Assembly: GCA_038236965.1 (NCBI GenBank)
Contig: JBBRZF010000078.1
Span: 1 to 14,595, forward strand
Source: JBBRZF01 sp038236965
GTDB taxonomy: Bacteria > Acidobacteriota > Terriglobia > Terriglobales > Acidobacteriaceae
DNA length: 14,595 bases
Reading direction: 5' to 3'
The translations under genes and the position numbers were made by a program. This document shows positions 1 to 6,792 of the stretch, one piece after another (the stretch's first letter is position 1; the number at the start of each line of letters is the position of its first letter). Under the pieces are notes generated by a model that worked only from the letters and a program-made list of their open reading frames with translations, was not told the DNA's origin and searched no databases.

Positions 1-628
1 AACCGCTCGGGGCAAGCTCCTTCAACCATTTTTCAGCCACAGCATGGGAGAGCGAGACGGGCGAGAGCCGGATGCTGGAACTTCCGGCAGTTGCCATGAA
101 TCGGTCGAGCGAATCGCGACGTTGGCGCAGAGGTTCGTCTACCAATGAACGGCCTTCGGCATCCACCAGCATGTCGAAGACGATCAGCATCGCGGGAGTC
201 TCGGCGGAGAGTGATCGAATGCGGCTTTCTGCCGGATGTATGCGCATCAGCAAGTCATCGAACGAGAAATGTCCACCACGCCCGATCACAATCTCTCCAT
301 CGAGCACGACGCGACGGGCGTCGAGCGTGGCGATGGCGTCCACCACTTCGGGGAAATATCGACCGAGCGGCTGTCCGGCTTTCGATTGCAGCACCACGGT
401 CTCGCCATCCTTGAATGCGAGACAGCGGAAACCATCCCACTTCGGCTCATATTGCCATTGATCGCCGTCGGCGATTGCGTCCACGGACTTGGCTTCCATG
501 GGCGGAAACGGCGGCTGTATCGGTAATCGAAGTTTGGGAAACGAAGCCTCGAGTTTTTCCGCCGGTACAGCTCCGGCGGAAACGGCGGATTCTTCCCCGT
601 CCTGTTTGCGTGCACGTTTAGTCGCCAT
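1..628 (-). CDS. ATP-dependent DNA ligase, LigC type (3' end outside window)
   Basis: Seals nicks in duplex DNA using ATP, through a covalent lysine-AMP intermediate; cytoplasmic. Translating the minus strand from the ATG at 628-626 gives at least 209 open codons running off the left edge. Residues 60-68 read YEPKWDGFR, the adenylation motif I with nucleotidyl-acceptor Lys63. Motif III (VVLDGEIVI) and the downstream SFDDLLMRIHPAESR and MLIVFDML stretches follow in the order known for the family. The start of the core (LPIQPPFPPMEAKSVDAI) closely resembles mycobacterial LigC and the ligase domain of LigD. No polymerase or phosphoesterase domain precedes it, so it is a stand-alone ligase rather than a multidomain LigD, unless something is fused after the missing C-terminus. 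A Lys/Arg/Gln/Glu-rich tail of about 30 residues precedes the core. The ligase family is certain; the LigC subtype is likely. Confidence 0.93.
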   Translation of the reverse strand, partial: MATKRARKQDGEESAVSAGAVPAEKLEASFPKLRLPIQPPFPPMEAKSVDAIADGDQWQYEPKWDGFRCLAFKDGETVVLQSKAGQPLGRYFPEVVDAIATLDARRVVLDGEIVIGRGGHFSFDDLLMRIHPAESRIRSLSAETPAMLIVFDMLVDAEGRSLVDEPLRQRRDSLDRFMATAGSSSIRLSPVSLSHAVAEKWLKELAPSG

Positions 629-745
629 GGAATTTGAGATGCGCTGGGCGCCGAAGATGCAGAGTCACAGCACGTTCCGCCACAACCCCACTCTCCGCAG
701 GGCCATCCAACCCATAAGTCACATAACTCACAGGAGAAGGACTCA

Positions 746-1219
746 ATGGCAGAAAACAATCGTGAGAGCATTGATCGCGACGCGGTAATCGACGTCGTCG
801 AAAAATTAATAGAAACCTGCCGCGACGGGCAGAACGGATTCAAGGACTCTTCCGAACATGTCAAAGATCCAGAGCTGAAAAGAGTCTTCAATCAACTGAG
901 TTTGGATCGCGGACAGTTTGCGGGCGAACTCGAAAATGAACTGATCCACTTGGGCAAGCATGATCCTAAACGCGAAGGCAGCGCGACCGCTAGCCTGCAT
1001 CGCGGATGGATCAACTTGAAAGCGTCGCTTGGCGGCGGAGACGAATCCATCCTCACCTCGGCCGAGGCCGGCGAGGACAACGCCAAGAAGCATTATGAGG
1101 AAGCGTTACAGAAGAATCTTCCGGCGGACCTTCGCTCGGTCATCGAGCGTCAGGCGGTCAGTGTTCGCGCAGCCCACGACAAAGTCAGGGACCTGCGAGA
1201 CCGGCGTAAAGCAGCATAA
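746..1219 (+). CDS. DUF2383 / PA2169-type four-helix-bundle protein
   Basis: A 157-residue soluble, strongly charged, all-helical protein without signal peptide or membrane segment. The pattern RDAVIDVVEKLIETCRDG, then a DPELKRVF turn, LSLDRGQFAGELENEL, an HRGWINLK segment and a final helix around EAGEDNAKKHYEEAL matches the ferritin-like PA2169/DUF2383 family, which has about 150 residues and no established function. Helices run roughly 10-30, 42-70, 84-95, 103-120 and 127-152. An AGGAG at 732-736 lies nine bases before the ATG and fixes the start. The gene diverges from the ligase with a 117-base gap and converges on the secreted-protein gene at 1352-2644. Related four-helix proteins are often linked to stress responses, but nothing here proves that role. 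Confidence 0.85.
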   Translation: MAENNRESIDRDAVIDVVEKLIETCRDGQNGFKDSSEHVKDPELKRVFNQLSLDRGQFAGELENELIHLGKHDPKREGSATASLHRGWINLKASLGGGDESILTSAEAGEDNAKKHYEEALQKNLPADLRSVIERQAVSVRAAHDKVRDLRDRRKAA

Positions 1220-1269
1220 GAGCGGCTGTCGTGGCCCATGGCCCAAACAACGGAAGCATAAACAAAACA

Positions 1270-1333
1270 GCCACGGATTCTACGGATGTACGTGCATTGC
1301 TCAGACAATCCGCAATTCCGAAGGATCCGTGGC
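1270..1333. repeat. Nested inverted repeat between convergent genes, possible bidirectional terminator
   Basis: GCCACGGAT (1270-1278) pairs perfectly with ATCCGTGGC (1325-1333). Inside it, CGGAT (1283-1287) pairs with ATCCG (1308-1312). The motif ACGGAT is also directly repeated at 1273 and 1282. The element lies between the convergent genes ending at 1219 (+) and 1352 (-), and CTTTCTATTT follows on the plus side. This placement suits transcription termination or a dispersed palindromic repeat. ACGGAT/CCACGGAT repeats are, as I recall, common between genes in environmental bacteria. Confidence 0.55.
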
Positions 1334-1351
1334 CTTTCTATTTCAAACAGA

Positions 1352-2644
1352 TCACTGCTCTGCCATGGCGCTGGTCTGCTGGGCGGAAACGACGCGTGCT
1401 ACGGCGATCATGCCAATGGCTTGCGCGGTTCGGTCGCTGAGTTTCTGAGCGCGCTTCAGCGCGTCCACGGCATCCACCTGCGCAGCGGCTTCGCTCACCT
1501 CTTGCACGATGCCTGGCGCGTCCTTTACCGAGTTGCGGTCGTCCCATACTTTATCCAGCGCACTGAATGCGATATCGAAGTACCGAGCCGACATTTTCGG
1601 GTTGCCGTCGGTTCCAGTGGCAAAACCGCTTGCGGCCGCCTCCCTTGCGCGCATGGAAGGGGCCATCTCATTTAACTCGGCGGTTCGGTCCACCTTGCTG
1701 TTGCCCATGGCCTGGAGGACAGAGACATTTTCTTCCTCAGGATGTTCGATCTCACCTGGCTGTCCGGCGGTCTGGGCAATCTGCGAAGCCATGACGTCGC
1801 TGGCCAGCGCGTCTTTGTACCCTTTCTCTCCGAGGGTCTCCTTCATGGCTCCGGTGGTCACGTTGACTGCAAGATTGCGGTCGCCGCTCTGGTTCAGTTT
1901 CGCAAGCCAGGTGAGCAGTTTGACGCCAGTCGTCCTGGCAACATCCTTATCGATGACGGGAGCCATGCGCGCATACATGGCTGGATAGTTCGCTGCCTCT
2001 TTGCTGGCGGAAGTCGCGTCGGCAGGAAGCGAAGAGAACATCCGGGCAAAGTTCTCCTGCGACCACTGCGTGGACGCTCCAAGATGCTCGATCAAGGAAA
2101 GCAGAGCTCGCGGAGCGACTTGCCGCTCTTCCATGCCTGCCTCGACCTTGCGCTTGGCGGGTTCTACAGACTGCTTCGGACAAAGTGAGATGGCGCCTAT
2201 GAGCGATTGTTCGGCGGCAGAGATTCGGGAGGTGGGAATGTTTTCCACGAATGCGCCTATCTGCGCGCAATCGACCTGACCGCTTTCCATCATGGAAGCG
2301 ACAGGCGTCTCCCCTGCCTGGATCAACTCCTGCTCGATGCGCAGTCCTTCGCGGGTATAGGTCTTGGCAAAGGCAAGGTTGATGGGCGCCATCACACTGG
2401 CAGCCGAAGAGAGCACACGAAGCCGGTCCTGCGGATCAGATTGCAGCAGGGCGACGGCGGACTTCACAACGTCCACCACAAACTGCTTGCGTGGGTCGAG
2501 TTTTTGCCCGGGCTTCTTCTTTGCCGCAGACGCCGTAGAGGTCTTCTTTGGTGGAGCTTTAGGCTTCGCCGCGGGCGCCGACTGTGCGAAACCGGCCAAA
2601 GCAAAACCCACTACCAAGGTTGCGACCAGTATCCGATTCTTCAT
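1352..2644 (-). CDS. Secreted protein of unknown function, helical, 430 aa
   Basis: I do not recognise a named family. Residues 1-24 form a clear Sec signal peptide (MKNRILVATLVVGFALAGFA, then QSAPA), so the product is exported. A Lys/Pro/Ala-rich low-complexity linker at about 26-50 follows. The remaining 380 residues look alpha-helical, with repeated Ala/Leu/Glu segments and only two cysteines, in DCAQIGAF and SLCPKQS. There are no transmembrane helices after the signal and no catalytic motif I can name. The ATG at 2644 is preceded by an AAGGGA ribosome-binding site about nine bases away. The gene lies downstream of the secreted-protein gene at 2742-3467, but a strong terminator separates them and a possible promoter lies in the 97-base gap. 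It is therefore probably transcribed on its own. The C-terminus (from about 330) is the most regular helical part. Confidence 0.75.
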   Translation of the reverse strand: MKNRILVATLVVGFALAGFAQSAPAAKPKAPPKKTSTASAAKKKPGQKLDPRKQFVVDVVKSAVALLQSDPQDRLRVLSSAASVMAPINLAFAKTYTREGLRIEQELIQAGETPVASMMESGQVDCAQIGAFVENIPTSRISAAEQSLIGAISLCPKQSVEPAKRKVEAGMEERQVAPRALLSLIEHLGASTQWSQENFARMFSSLPADATSASKEAANYPAMYARMAPVIDKDVARTTGVKLLTWLAKLNQSGDRNLAVNVTTGAMKETLGEKGYKDALASDVMASQIAQTAGQPGEIEHPEEENVSVLQAMGNSKVDRTAELNEMAPSMRAREAAASGFATGTDGNPKMSARYFDIAFSALDKVWDDRNSVKDAPGIVQEVSEAAAQVDAVDALKRAQKLSDRTAQAIGMIAVARVVSAQQTSAMAEQ

Positions 2645-2661
2645 AAAACAATCCCTTGATT

Positions 2662-2691
2662 ATTAGAGCTGCTGATTAGTTGGACGCACAA
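2662..2691 (-). promoter_or_regulatory. Possible promoter for the 430-aa secreted-protein gene
   Basis: On the minus strand TTGTGC (plus 2686-2691) and TCTAAT (plus 2662-2667) are separated by 18 bases. The -10 matches five of six consensus bases but the -35 only three. It lies just upstream of the ATG at 2644 and just past the terminator hairpin of the preceding gene, which is where a separate promoter would be needed. Confidence 0.3.
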
Positions 2692-2696
2692 AACGA

Positions 2697-2720
2697 AGGC
2701 GGAGGCATCTGCCTCCGCCT
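2697..2720 (-). terminator. Rho-independent-type terminator after the 241-aa gene
   Basis: AGGCGGAGGC (2697-2706) and GCCTCCGCCT (2711-2720) make a perfect 10-bp GC-rich stem with a four-base loop. On the minus strand it is followed by TCGTTTTGTG, a modest U-tract. It lies 22 bases past the stop of the gene at 2742-3467 and before the next minus-strand gene. Confidence 0.8.
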
Positions 2721-2741
2721 GATTTGCTGAATGAAAAGCGC

Positions 2742-3467
2742 TTACCAATAGCGCAGGGATATCTTGTCAACCCAGGTGGAGTAGTCCGTCTGGTACTTGT
2801 TGCCATCCATTTGGAAGGCAACGTTGAGTTCGTTGGTGCTGCTCGATTTCGGGTCAACGACCGTGTTCAGATAGTGCTTATTGCCATCGTAGGTGACGGA
2901 AACGAATTTTACTTTATTGTCGGTAGTGCGCTGGAATTCCCATGTAAGGTGATGCCACGTATAAGCCGAGGGGACGCCGCAAGGAACGCCCGTGCTGAAC
3001 CAGGATTTGGATGCCGACCAGATGCGCCATGTTTTGGTGCTCTTCATGGAGCACTCGGTGCCGAAGATGTACTTGTGCCCGCCGACGGATTGGTTCACGT
3101 CGAACTCGAGCGCCTGGGCTGAGGTGGGAGTCTTAAGGTAGAAGTAAATGTCGTAAACGAAGTGGTGCGCCGCGCTCTGTGCGCCAAGTTGCTTCCACCA
3201 AAGAGCATTGCTATAGGAATTGGTGCCGCCGAGATTGAATTTGGTGGCGGAACCATCCATGGAAGGCGAGCTGACGCCGCGCGTCATTGAGAAAGATGCG
3301 GAAGAGCCGGCACCATTGGTTCCGGCGCAGACGGTGCATTGGTCCCATCCGGACATCTGATCGATTTTGGAGATAGTGGTCTGGGCTGCGGCGGAGGAAG
3401 CTAGAGTTAAGAATGCTACAAGGACAAAGGCAACTCGATGCGTTGTTTCTTTCCAGCGATACTTCAT
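2742..3467 (-). CDS. Secreted predicted beta-rich protein, acidobacterial type, 241 aa
   Basis: A Sec signal peptide covers residues 1-28 (hydrophobic VAFVLVAFLTLASS, then AAA-Q), so the protein is exported. The mature part is aromatic-rich and looks beta-rich: NALWWKQLG (88-96), HHFVYDIYFYL (101-111), ALEFDVNQSVGG (119-130), KYIFGTEC, HHLTWEF (172-178), KFVSVTYDGNKHYL, ELNVAFQMDGN and a closing STWVDKISLRYW. Four cysteines (44, 47, 139, 163) could form two disulfides. I recall secreted proteins of this layout from Acidobacteriota, where none has an assigned role. The shape suggests a jelly-roll or LamG-like carbohydrate-binding fold, which is inference only. A GGAG nine bases before the ATG at 3467 supports the start. 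A strong terminator follows the stop. Confidence 0.8.
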   Translation of the reverse strand: MKYRWKETTHRVAFVLVAFLTLASSAAAQTTISKIDQMSGWDQCTVCAGTNGAGSSASFSMTRGVSSPSMDGSATKFNLGGTNSYSNALWWKQLGAQSAAHHFVYDIYFYLKTPTSAQALEFDVNQSVGGHKYIFGTECSMKSTKTWRIWSASKSWFSTGVPCGVPSAYTWHHLTWEFQRTTDNKVKFVSVTYDGNKHYLNTVVDPKSSSTNELNVAFQMDGNKYQTDYSTWVDKISLRYW

Positions 3468-3631
3468 AAGAATTTACTCCAGAAAAGAGGTGTTTTGTCA
3501 CGTTGCATATTCCGGTAACGTGAGCCGCGTTGCATCCAGTCCGCGACACCAGCCACATTACAGACGCATCTACTCAGGCTCAACTGCAATTGCCTGTGCA
3601 TCAATGATTTCCGAGTCTAGGTACTAGGGGA

Positions 3632-3705
3632 GGGTTACGGCCCGACCTTAACACGGTCGCTAGGGCCAAGTAGCTGCTCATACGTGGCGCGCGTAACCCC
3701 GCGCC
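3632..3705. other. Foldable GC-rich element with nested and competing stems (possible structured RNA)
   Basis: GGGTTACG (3632-3639) pairs perfectly with CGTAACCC (3692-3699). Enclosed in it, GGCCC (3639-3643) pairs with GGGCC (3663-3667), and GACC (3644-3647) pairs with GGTC (3655-3658). GGCGC (3686-3690) and GCGCC (3701-3705) could instead pair across the outer right arm, giving a pseudoknot or a switch between two folds. Such structure is more than expected for spacer DNA, but the strand and any expression are unknown. Confidence 0.4.
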
Positions 3706-3872
3706 AGTAGGGGCTCTTAGGGAGTCACTACATACCTAGCAATGTAAGTTAGAGATGGTGCAAGACGAAGACGGACTGAAGCCTTAGTACCGATGGATTT
3801 ACCTGTTTGCGGCGCACTGCATATTCATGAAGCTGCATATTCACAACTTGAAAACGACAGTCAAATTCAAAA

Positions 3873-3896
3873 CGATATATCGAAGCGAACTTCGCT
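3873..3896 (-). terminator. Weak palindromes after the DHH gene, possible terminator
   Basis: Seventeen bases past the stop codon on the minus strand lies AGCGAA/TTCGCT (3884-3896). A second palindrome, CGATATATCG (3873-3882), and then TTTTG follow. The first stem has almost no loop unless the inner pairs open, so termination is only a possibility. Confidence 0.3.
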
Positions 3897-3913
3897 GCCT
3901 AAACCTGGAACCG

Positions 3914-4903
3914 CTATTGCCCGTTAGCGCGCACGAACTGCCGTAGCTCTGCGACGATTTCGGCGGCCGCTGCGCGTGCCGTGTCGTGCTGGTCGGGAGG
4001 AAACGAGATGGCTCCGACGCGCGCATGTCCACCGCCTCCGTAACGCTCGCACACCTTCGCAAGGTTCACCATCTTGTCCACGTTGGTCCACGGATTCGAC
4101 CCGACGGAGACTTTTGTCCGGAAACTGCTCTTGCTTAAGCCGACACTGTAGATGGAGTTCGGCTGCAGAAAATAAGGGATGAACTTGTTGTAGCCCTCGA
4201 GGTCGTAGGCGGTCACGTCGAAGAACAGCGTGCGGTCGACGCACTCGGTGTGCTTGCGCATGATGTCGACGGAGTTTCGATGGCGTTCGAGCAGGGGCTC
4301 GACGAGCGGGGCGACGAGCGGGTCGGCGATGATCTGGGCCAGCGGACGGCTGGCGAGCAAGGGAATGAGTCGCGGGATGAACTCGGGATCCTGATTGGAC
4401 TCGATGACCATGGTGAGCCGCATTGCAGGTTCGGCCATGCCGACTGCCTGCTCCGCGCTCTCATAGGCCGCGCCATCCACCACGTCTGCCCAATGGACGA
4501 GTTCGCGAACGGGTTCGGCGTTGAATCCGAAGCGCGTCTCGGCCACGGTCGCGATGAGTTTTGTGCAGGAGCGGAAGCTCGCGTCGTAAAACATGCGCTC
4601 GCTTCCCTGCTTCTCGAAATGTTCGGCGTCGCCCGGCGTTAGAAACGCGCTCTGATGATGGTCGAACCACCAGGTGATCTTGGGGGAAGAGGAGTACTTG
4701 AAATCCACGATCGCGTTCTCATGGCCGTCGAAGTCGCTCTCGGTGAAGAGAGCTCCGGCACGATGCAGCAGTCCGGAGAACTGGAACTCCGCCTCAGGAC
4801 GCACACGTTCATGGTAGAAACGCGAAAACAACGCGGCGGAACAGGCGCCATCAAAACACTTATCGTGATAAAAGACCCGGACTTTCAAATGTTTACCTTC
4901 CAT
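3914..4903 (-). CDS. DHH/DHHA1-family phosphoesterase (NrnA/NrnB-like)
   Basis: DHH phosphoesterases are Mn2+-dependent cytoplasmic enzymes that cleave phosphodiester bonds in short oligonucleotides, cyclic nucleotides or related molecules. Counting from the ATG at 4903, residues 11-19 (FYHDKCFDG) are the first metal motif, Asp67 lies in VDFK, and WFDHHQS holds the DHH triplet at 81-83. GGGGHARVGA (289-298) is the C-terminal DHHA1 substrate-binding loop. The length, 329 residues, fits a compact two-domain NrnA/NrnB-type protein, not the much longer RecJ. The exact substrate cannot be told. The ATG lacks a good ribosome-binding site, while a TTG at 4888 has GGAAGG seven bases before it and would start MKVRVFYHD, so the true start may be 4888. 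A frame extending to a TTG at 4936 is less likely. truB lies upstream 103 bases away, and a separate promoter lies in that gap. Confidence 0.88.
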   Translation of the reverse strand: MEGKHLKVRVFYHDKCFDGACSAALFSRFYHERVRPEAEFQFSGLLHRAGALFTESDFDGHENAIVDFKYSSSPKITWWFDHHQSAFLTPGDAEHFEKQGSERMFYDASFRSCTKLIATVAETRFGFNAEPVRELVHWADVVDGAAYESAEQAVGMAEPAMRLTMVIESNQDPEFIPRLIPLLASRPLAQIIADPLVAPLVEPLLERHRNSVDIMRKHTECVDRTLFFDVTAYDLEGYNKFIPYFLQPNSIYSVGLSKSSFRTKVSVGSNPWTNVDKMVNLAKVCERYGGGGHARVGAISFPPDQHDTARAAAAEIVAELRQFVRANGQ

Positions 4904-4962
4904 GTGGCGGGTTCGGTCCAGTGCTAGACAGAACAAGAACTCCGTGCAGACAAAAGCTAATA

Positions 4963-4991
4963 GGAATATCGGGCGCGGGAGAGATTGTCAA
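4963..4991 (-). promoter_or_regulatory. Sigma-70-type promoter for the DHH gene
   Basis: On the minus strand a perfect TTGACA (plus 4986-4991) is followed after exactly 17 bases by TATTCC (plus 4963-4968). The -10 is weak, but the -35 and spacing are ideal. The site lies in the gap between the truB stop and the DHH start, giving a leader of roughly 50 bases. Confidence 0.5.
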
Positions 4992-5006
4992 GAAATGATG
5001 TGTGCC

Positions 5007-5918
5007 CTATTGAGCCACCACGCCGAGAACCACCTTGGGATGGAACAATGTCCCCGCCACGCGCGACGCAATCGCCAGCAACTCCGTCTGCGAGGAGAAT
5101 ACCTTGACCAGCTTCGAGCGCGAAAGTTCGGGCAGGTTTACGGCGCGGCCATTGCGAATCCACGCGGCCTGTTCTTCGTTGGCGGTGACGGAAGGCATCT
5201 CTGGCAATACGCGCCGGAGATGGAAAAGGAGCGCTTCCCTGTCCGCTGAGGATTCTATCTCGGCAAGGGTATGCGCCTCGTCGAGCGCAAATTCGGCTAC
5301 GCGCGTTCGCCGCAGCGAGGACAGATGCGCGCCCGAGCCAAGCGCCTGGCCCAACTCATGGGCGATAGTACGTAGGTAGGTTCCGGAACTCACAACCGAG
5401 CGGAACAGAAAACGGCCTTCGCTGAAGTCGTGTACTTCGGGCACCACAAGTTCGAACTCATGTATGTGCACCAGTACCGCGTTGAGCTCCACTTCCTGCT
5501 TGTTGCGAGCAAGTTTGTAGGCTGGAACCCCGTTAATTTTCTTCGCGGAGAACGGCGGCGGCATCTGTTCGCAGGGACCGACAAAACGGGCGGAGGCGGC
5601 GCGCAGTTCCTCCAGCGAGATCTCCTGGTGAGGGCGATGCGGAGTCTCAGGCGTTGCGGCTTCGCCGTCCGCGTCATAGGTGTCCGTGGCGAAGCCAAGA
5701 CGGATCTCGCCATCGTAGCTTTTGACGGAGTCGCCATAAAATTGAGCGATACGGGTCATGCGGCCGATCACGAGCGGGAGAACGCCTGTGGCCATCGGAT
5801 CGAGTGTACCGAGATGGCCGATAGCGCGTTCGCCCAGGACGCGGCGCATGCGCGCAACCACATCGTGCGAGGTAAAGCCGGCCGGTTTATCTACTACCAG
5901 GATTCCATTCAGGGACAT
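5007..5918 (-). CDS. truB: tRNA pseudouridine-55 synthase TruB
   Basis: Converts uridine 55 in the T-loop of tRNAs to pseudouridine; cytoplasmic. The 303-residue protein opens with MSLNGILVVDKPAGFTSHDV, the usual TruB N-terminus. GHLGTLDPMATGVLPL at 34-49 holds the catalytic Asp40. Residues 64-70 (SVKSYDG) and the PPFSAKKINGVPAYKLAR block (120-137) are standard TruB motifs, as are the RSVVSSGTYLRTIAHELG and LSSLRRTRV segments. The last 65 residues or so match a C-terminal PUA-like domain. Length is typical (about 300). The ATG at 5918 agrees with the family start, though no strong ribosome-binding site is visible. In many bacteria truB neighbours rbfA, nrnA and infB. Here only a DHH-family gene lies next to it, downstream. 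The rhomboid gene is divergent, 107 bases away. Confidence 0.97.
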   Translation of the reverse strand: MSLNGILVVDKPAGFTSHDVVARMRRVLGERAIGHLGTLDPMATGVLPLVIGRMTRIAQFYGDSVKSYDGEIRLGFATDTYDADGEAATPETPHRPHQEISLEELRAASARFVGPCEQMPPPFSAKKINGVPAYKLARNKQEVELNAVLVHIHEFELVVPEVHDFSEGRFLFRSVVSSGTYLRTIAHELGQALGSGAHLSSLRRTRVAEFALDEAHTLAEIESSADREALLFHLRRVLPEMPSVTANEEQAAWIRNGRAVNLPELSRSKLVKVFSSQTELLAIASRVAGTLFHPKVVLGVVAQ

Positions 5919-5977
5919 GCAATCACTATCGTACGTTAGTGTGCACTGCGTTCCGACACGAAGGACGGAAAATTTCG

Positions 5978-5983
5978 TATGAT
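5978..5983 (+). promoter_or_regulatory. Possible -10 element for the rhomboid gene
   Basis: TATGAT at 5978-5983 matches five of six bases of the -10 consensus and lies about 40 bases before the rhomboid ATG in the truB-divergent gap. No recognisable -35 is found at 16-18 bases, so the call is weak. Confidence 0.25.
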
Positions 5984-6025
5984 GAACGTGAGTAGTTCCG
6001 AAACTGTCCGCATCTTGTAAGCCTG

Positions 6026-6766
6026 ATGATTCCTCTTCGAGACGACGCGCCGCGATTCAATACGCCGTTCATGACCTATTTTCTGGTCGCGTTCAACGTC
6101 GTCATCTTCCTCTATCAGTGGATCGCGCAGCATACCGCCGGCCCGGCGCAGTTGCAGATGTTCGTGAATGAGTTCGGACTGATTCCGGCACGCATTCCCA
6201 TCGCGCTCGGCGGAGGCCAGGTGCCTCCACAACTCTGGTCGCAGATCGGCCTCTACGTGACGCCGGAGGGGGCATTCCTGCCGCTGCTTACGTCCATGTT
6301 CCTGCACGGGTCGTGGCTGCACCTGATCGCGAATATGTGGGCGCTCTGGATCTTCGGCGACAACATCGAAGACCACCTGGGACGCTTCACCTACCTGGTG
6401 TTTTATCTCGCAAGCGGCATCGCGGCGGGAACGCTGCACACCCTGGTAAGCCTCAACTCCACGGTGCCGACCGTTGGAGCAAGCGGGGCGATCGCAGGAG
6501 TGATGGGCGCGTATTTCGTGCTCTATCCTCGCGCGCGCGTACTCACCTTCTTCTTCGTTTTCTTCCTTTGGCTTCCGGCGTGGGTGGTCTTGGGCTATTG
6601 GTTCATCGTGCAATTCCTGAGTGGAGCCGCGACCTCGCTGGCGGCCACTACCAGCAGCAGCACGGGCGGCATCGCATTCTGGGCACACGTAGGAGGATTT
6701 CTGGCCGGAGTCCTGCTGATCAAGATTTTCCCTTCAAAACCGCGACGCTATCACTACGGCTCCTAA
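6026..6766 (+). CDS. Rhomboid-family intramembrane serine protease
   Basis: Cleaves transmembrane substrates within or near the lipid bilayer. The 246-residue protein has about six hydrophobic segments: 15-36, 86-110, 122-142, 149-168, 172-195 and 217-236. The rhomboid signature SMFLHGSWLHLIANMWAL at 90-107 supplies His94, His99 and oxyanion Asn103. GASGAIAG at 151-158 contains the nucleophile Ser153, and AHVGGFLAG has the catalytic His221. All active residues are present, so it should be functional. A roughly 30-residue loop (about 56-85) before the second membrane segment and a Ser/Thr-rich stretch near 203-214 are specific to this protein. The short N-terminus and basic C-terminal tail (KPRRYHYGS) are usual for small bacterial rhomboids. 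It is divergent from truB and converges on the SDR gene with a 26-base gap, so it is probably monocistronic. The substrate is unknown. Confidence 0.95.
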   Translation: MIPLRDDAPRFNTPFMTYFLVAFNVVIFLYQWIAQHTAGPAQLQMFVNEFGLIPARIPIALGGGQVPPQLWSQIGLYVTPEGAFLPLLTSMFLHGSWLHLIANMWALWIFGDNIEDHLGRFTYLVFYLASGIAAGTLHTLVSLNSTVPTVGASGAIAGVMGAYFVLYPRARVLTFFFVFFLWLPAWVVLGYWFIVQFLSGAATSLAATTSSSTGGIAFWAHVGGFLAGVLLIKIFPSKPRRYHYGS

Positions 6767-6792
6767 TTTCGAATTTTGCAATTCGCAATTCT

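Larger units (their letters stand above)
3468..3913. other. 445-base gene-free region, leader of the 241-aa gene plus structured DNA
   Basis: No convincing coding frame is present. The part nearest 3467 is the upstream region of the secreted-protein gene. It holds a 6-bp inverted repeat CACGTT/AACGTG at 3499-3504 and 3517-3522, which could be an operator. The middle holds the foldable element listed separately at 3632-3705. The minus strand at about 3602-3640 contains an ACCCTCCCCTAGTACC stretch resembling acidobacterial intergenic sequences I recall. Towards the DHH gene an 11-base direct repeat, CTGCATATTCA, occurs at 3817 and 3833, and its core TGCATATTC recurs at 3504. Confidence 0.6.

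Noticed and set aside
3520..3640. Possible c-di-GMP (GEMM-I) riboswitch on the minus strand, because of GATGCACAGGCAA and a later CTGGATGC
   Set aside because: The central GACGCAAAGCC block and the paired helices of the class are missing.
5430..5939. 169-codon plus-strand frame opposite truB
   Set aside because: Shadow of truB, whose motifs are complete on the minus strand.
6767..6792. Short AATTCGCAATTC-type palindromes between the rhomboid and SDR genes as a terminator
   Set aside because: Stems are only about five AT-rich base pairs without a U-tract; too weak to call.
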